Program-made: the position numbers and the translations under genes | The notes under the pieces: model-generated | Told to the model about the DNA's origin: nothing | What the model saw: the letters and a program-made list of their open reading frames with translations, nothing else | Databases searched by the model: none | In this document: piece by piece, positions 60,943 to 64,000 of the stretch | Numbering within the stretch: the stretch's first letter is position 1 | Layout of the letters: each line of letters starts with the position of its first letter | Source: Pseudoalteromonas xiamenensis | Lineage (GTDB): Bacteria > Pseudomonadota > Gammaproteobacteria > Enterobacterales > Alteromonadaceae | Length of the DNA stretch: 64,000 bases | Assembly (NCBI RefSeq): GCF_030994125.1 | Contig: NZ_CP099917.1 | Coordinates: 3,456,001-3,520,000 of the forward strand | Reading direction: 5' to 3'

Positions 60943-63900
60943 ATGAAAAAAATGCTGCATACCGTTGTTGCAACAAGTATTGCCCTTGCGCTCAGTTCTT
61001 TTAGTTATGCAAAAGAGGACGCAGAGAAGTGGCAAGTTGACTCGCCGAAAGGTGATTTTCACGACGCGAAAATCAACGTGAGTCAAGGAACGTGGATGAA
61101 CGTGGATTTAAGTCCAGATGGAAAAACAATCGCGTTTGATTTACTTGGTGATATTTATATCATGCCAATCAGTGGCGGGAAGGCTACATTGCTGACCTCA
61201 GACATTGGCTGGCAAATGCAGCCAAAATTCAGCCCAGATGGTAAAACCATCGCATTTACCTCAGATCAAGGTGGTGGCGATAATATCTGGGTAATGGATG
61301 TAGATGGTTCAAATCAACGCCCCGTTACAAAGGAAACTTTCCGTCTTTTGAATAGCCCATCGTGGAGTCCAGATGGTGAGTTTATTGTTGCACGTAAACA
61401 TTATACGGCGACCCGCTCATTAGGAGCTGGCGAAGTTTGGATGTATCACAAGTCTGGTGGCAGTGGTGTTCAACTTACAAAACGACCGAATGATCAAAAG
61501 GATTTAGGTGAACCCGTATTTTCACCTGATGGACGTTATGTCTATTTCTCTCAAGACGATACACCAGGAAAAACATTCCACTATTCCAAAGACTCTACGG
61601 CTGGTATCTACAAAATTAAGCGCCTTGACCGAGAAACGGGTGAAATTGAAACGATATTATCCGGTCCGGGTGGTGCTATCAGACCAACACCCTCACCGGA
61701 TGGAAAATCGCTGGTTTACATAAAGCGTGATGATTTCCAGTCTACATTGTATTTGTATGATCTGCATTCGGGTAAAGAAACAAAACTTTATGACAAACTC
61801 GATCGAGACATGCAAGAAACCTGGGCAATTCATGGCGTCTACCCGACAATTGCGTGGAGTCAGGATAATAAAAAGCTTGTTTTTTGGGCGGGCGGCAAGA
61901 TCCACACGCTAAGTGTTGAAGACAAAAAAGTCGATACCATCGAGTTTAATGTTGAAACGACAAAGAAAGTACAAAAAGCACTGCGATTTGCCCAAAATAT
62001 CGATACAGCTGATTTCGATGTAAAAATGCTGCGCAACGTACAAATTGCGCCAGATGGTAAAACGGCGGTGTTTGAAGCGTTGGGTTACTTATATGTACGT
62101 GACTTAAAATCTGGGAAAGCAAATCGGTTGACTAAGCAAAGCGAACATTTTGAATTGTTCCCTCAGTTTTCTCGTGATGGTAAAAAGATTGTCTATGTAA
62201 CTTGGGATGATAAAAACCAAGGGACTGTTCGCGTTATCTCTGCAAAAGGTGGCAAAAGTACCGTGTTGACCAGAGAACCTGGTAAATACGTTGAAACCAC
62301 CTTTAGCCCAGATGGCAATAGCGTGGTTTACCGTAAAGTAAGAGGCTCTTCTATTTTGCCAAAAGATTGGTCATTGCATGAAGGGATCTATCAAGTGTCT
62401 ATCAAAGGAGGGGAATCTACTCTTGTCACCAAAGAGGGCGTTCAGCCTCAATTTGGTGCTAGCAATGATAAATTATACTTGATGGACAGTTCACCCACGC
62501 CCCAATTAAACGTGGTTGATTTAAAAGAAAAAACAACACATACGCTGTATAAATCTAAACATGCAACGGAATTTAGGGTTTCTCCAGATGGTAAGTACCT
62601 TGCGTTTGCAGAACGATTTAAAGTCTTTGTAACGCCATTGGTTGAGCGTGGTAGTCCCATTGAAATTGGTCCTGATGACAAGCAAATTCCTGTCGAGCAA
62701 CTCTCTGTTCGAGCAGGAGAGAGCCTGAGCTGGACTGCTTCATCGAATCAACTCTACTGGACGTTAGGACCGGAACTGTATCATGCTGATTTGAAAAATA
62801 TCTTTGATATTAAAGCCGACGACAAAACCGACTTTAAAGTAGCCAACGGAACGAACATTGGGTTCAAGCAGAAGATGGATGAACCCAAAGGAATGATTGC
62901 GTTGGTTGGCGCGAAAATCATCACGATGAACGGTGAGGAAGTCATCGAACAAGGTGTCATTATAACCGATGGAAAGCACATCAAGTCGGTTGGAAGTGTG
63001 ACTGACGTTAACATACCAAAAGACGCCAAAGTCATTGATGTTAAGGGTAAAACAATTATGCCTGGTATTGTTGATGCGCATGCTCACGGTGACCAAGGCA
63101 GTGATGAAATCATCCCCGAGCAAAATTGGAAAAACTTGGCTGGACTTGCGCTTGGTGTGACGACGATACACGACCCATCAAACGACACAAGTGAAGTCTT
63201 TACCGCAAGTGAAATGCAAAAATCAGGGTCGATTGTTGGGCCTCGAATTTTTTCGACAGGGACCATTTTGTACGGCGCGAATTTAGCCGGGTATACTTCT
63301 CAAGTTGATTCACTTGAAGACGCGATGTTCCACATTGAACGTTTACAAAAAGTCGGTGCATTTAGTGTAAAATCATACAATCAACCGCGCCGTGAACAAC
63401 GCCAGCAGATCGTTGAAGCTGGCCGCGAACTTGGCATGATGGTTGTACCGGAAGGAGGTTCTCTTCTTCAGCACAATTTAACCATGATTGTTGATGGCCA
63501 TACGGGAATTGAACACTCCATTCCACCGGCAAAAATTTATGATGATATTCGTCAGTTGTGGTCTCAATCCGATGTAGGTTATACACCAACGCTTGGTGTC
63601 GCTTATGGGGGTATTTGGGGTGAAAACTATTGGTACGACAAAACGGATGTTTGGAATCATCCGCGCTTAAGTAAATTTGTGCCAAAAAGCCAGTTGTTAC
63701 CAAGATCTATGCGTCGAGTTAAAGCGCCTGAACACCACTACAATCACTTTAACAGTGCGCGCATTGCGGCAGAGCTCCAAGATTTAGGTGTAACAGTGAA
63801 TTTAGGTGCACATGGTCAGCGTGAAGGGTTAGCGGCACATTGGGAAATCTGGATGTTCGCACAAGGCGGTATGACACCGCTTGAAGCAATCCGAGCAGCG

Positions 63901-64000
63901 ACGATTGACCCCGCAAAATATATCGGACTTGATAAGCACATTGGGTCGCTTGAGGCTGGAAAGCTGGCAGATTTGATTGTTATTGATGGTGATCCTCTGT
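60943..64000 (+). CDS. Secreted amidohydrolase with TolB-like propeller, cut by the right edge
   Basis: 1019 codons are present before the window ends. ATG 60943, with AAGGTAAG upstream, opens a signal peptide (about 1-23, ending SFSYA). Residues about 45-600 hold repeated PD40/TolB-type blades (LSPDGKTIAF, FSPDGKTIAFTSDQGG, WSPDGEFIVA, FSPDGRYVYFS and further copies). From about 650 the chain becomes a metal-dependent amidohydrolase: IALVGAKIITMNGEEVIEQG, VDAHAHGD (metal HxH), GVTTIHD and the late RAATIDPAKYIGL and IGSLEAGKLADLIVIDGDP. The propeller-amidohydrolase pair is known in marine bacteria; the substrate, possibly an amide or peptide, is unknown. The stop lies beyond 64000. Confidence 0.93.
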   Translation, partial: MKKMLHTVVATSIALALSSFSYAKEDAEKWQVDSPKGDFHDAKINVSQGTWMNVDLSPDGKTIAFDLLGDIYIMPISGGKATLLTSDIGWQMQPKFSPDGKTIAFTSDQGGGDNIWVMDVDGSNQRPVTKETFRLLNSPSWSPDGEFIVARKHYTATRSLGAGEVWMYHKSGGSGVQLTKRPNDQKDLGEPVFSPDGRYVYFSQDDTPGKTFHYSKDSTAGIYKIKRLDRETGEIETILSGPGGAIRPTPSPDGKSLVYIKRDDFQSTLYLYDLHSGKETKLYDKLDRDMQETWAIHGVYPTIAWSQDNKKLVFWAGGKIHTLSVEDKKVDTIEFNVETTKKVQKALRFAQNIDTADFDVKMLRNVQIAPDGKTAVFEALGYLYVRDLKSGKANRLTKQSEHFELFPQFSRDGKKIVYVTWDDKNQGTVRVISAKGGKSTVLTREPGKYVETTFSPDGNSVVYRKVRGSSILPKDWSLHEGIYQVSIKGGESTLVTKEGVQPQFGASNDKLYLMDSSPTPQLNVVDLKEKTTHTLYKSKHATEFRVSPDGKYLAFAERFKVFVTPLVERGSPIEIGPDDKQIPVEQLSVRAGESLSWTASSNQLYWTLGPELYHADLKNIFDIKADDKTDFKVANGTNIGFKQKMDEPKGMIALVGAKIITMNGEEVIEQGVIITDGKHIKSVGSVTDVNIPKDAKVIDVKGKTIMPGIVDAHAHGDQGSDEIIPEQNWKNLAGLALGVTTIHDPSNDTSEVFTASEMQKSGSIVGPRIFSTGTILYGANLAGYTSQVDSLEDAMFHIERLQKVGAFSVKSYNQPRREQRQQIVEAGRELGMMVVPEGGSLLQHNLTMIVDGHTGIEHSIPPAKIYDDIRQLWSQSDVGYTPTLGVAYGGIWGENYWYDKTDVWNHPRLSKFVPKSQLLPRSMRRVKAPEHHYNHFNSARIAAELQDLGVTVNLGAHGQREGLAAHWEIWMFAQGGMTPLEAIRAATIDPAKYIGLDKHIGSLEAGKLADLIVIDGDPL

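Overview
The window reads as chromosomal core DNA from a marine gammaproteobacterium of the Alteromonadales, most like Pseudoalteromonadaceae. The support is the low-to-middle GC content, the smpB/ratA/ratB/bamE block, rlmE-ftsH-folP-glmM-tpiA-secG-tRNA-Leu, the class II ilvC/ilvY pair, queC/queE, gcvR-bcp and bamC, together with many envelope proteins (TonB receptor, MipA/OmpV, RND pump, amidohydrolase/propeller protein). I see no insertion sequence, prophage, CRISPR array or rRNA. Both edges cut genes: an NTF2-like protein on the left and a large secreted amidohydrolase on the right.

Layout. 1-6.4 kb: small accessory genes (frameshifted beta-propeller protein, ankyrin-like protein, RDD membrane protein, HSL-type esterase, MarR regulator, SnoaL-like and DUF1801 proteins). 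6.4-9.4 kb: the ydbH-ynbE-ydbL envelope operon on the minus strand. 9.5-14.1 kb: an acetyltransferase, argA behind a tandem ARG-box operator, an AhpD-like enzyme divergent from a MarR-type regulator across a 22-bp palindrome, and a PAS protein. 14.2-18.4 kb: RND efflux adaptor and permease. 18.5-20.4 kb: smpB, ratA-ratB, bamE. 20.5-24.8 kb: GIY-YIG protein, M28 peptidase, TPR lipoprotein, chemoreceptor. 24.9-28.1 kb: ilvC/ilvY and an orphan atypical response regulator. 28.4-33.3 kb: CPA2 antiporter divergent from a Spo0M-like protein, ElaA acetyltransferase, NSS-type transporter. 33.5-37.8 kb: MipA/OmpV-DUF3019-response regulator-histidine kinase operon and a lipoprotein. 37.9-45.9 kb: serine hydrolase, yhbY, rlmE-ftsH, folP-glmM, tpiA-secG, two tRNA-Leu(GAG). 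46-64 kb: TonB-dependent receptor with an elaborate leader, helicase IV, a RimK-like ligase, queC/queE, bcp/gcvR, bamC, a Gate-domain transporter, hrpB, an MtfA-like peptidase and the truncated amidohydrolase.

How the parts work together. Several genes serve the envelope (BamC and BamE of the BAM complex, YdbH/YnbE/YdbL, SecG, FtsH, the RND pump, MipA/DUF3019 with its two-component pair). Others form biosynthetic nodes: arginine (argA), branched-chain amino acids (ilvC), folate (folP), amino sugars (glmM) and queuosine (queC, queE). RNA and ribosome functions are SmpB, RatA, YhbY, RlmE and tRNA-Leu.

Most worth a second look: (i) the TonB-receptor leader, which holds a 32-codon ORF ending in an ATGA overlap with the receptor start and three consecutive hairpins, one shaped like an intrinsic terminator; (ii) the MipA-DUF3019-RR-HK module, a plausible little-described envelope sensing unit; (iii) divergent promoters bracketed by perfect inverted repeats (ilvC/ilvY and antiporter/Spo0M); (iv) a duplicated tRNA-Leu(GAG) with compensated acceptor-stem changes at a break in the usual secG neighbourhood. 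All calls are from reading the sequence; no database search was run.
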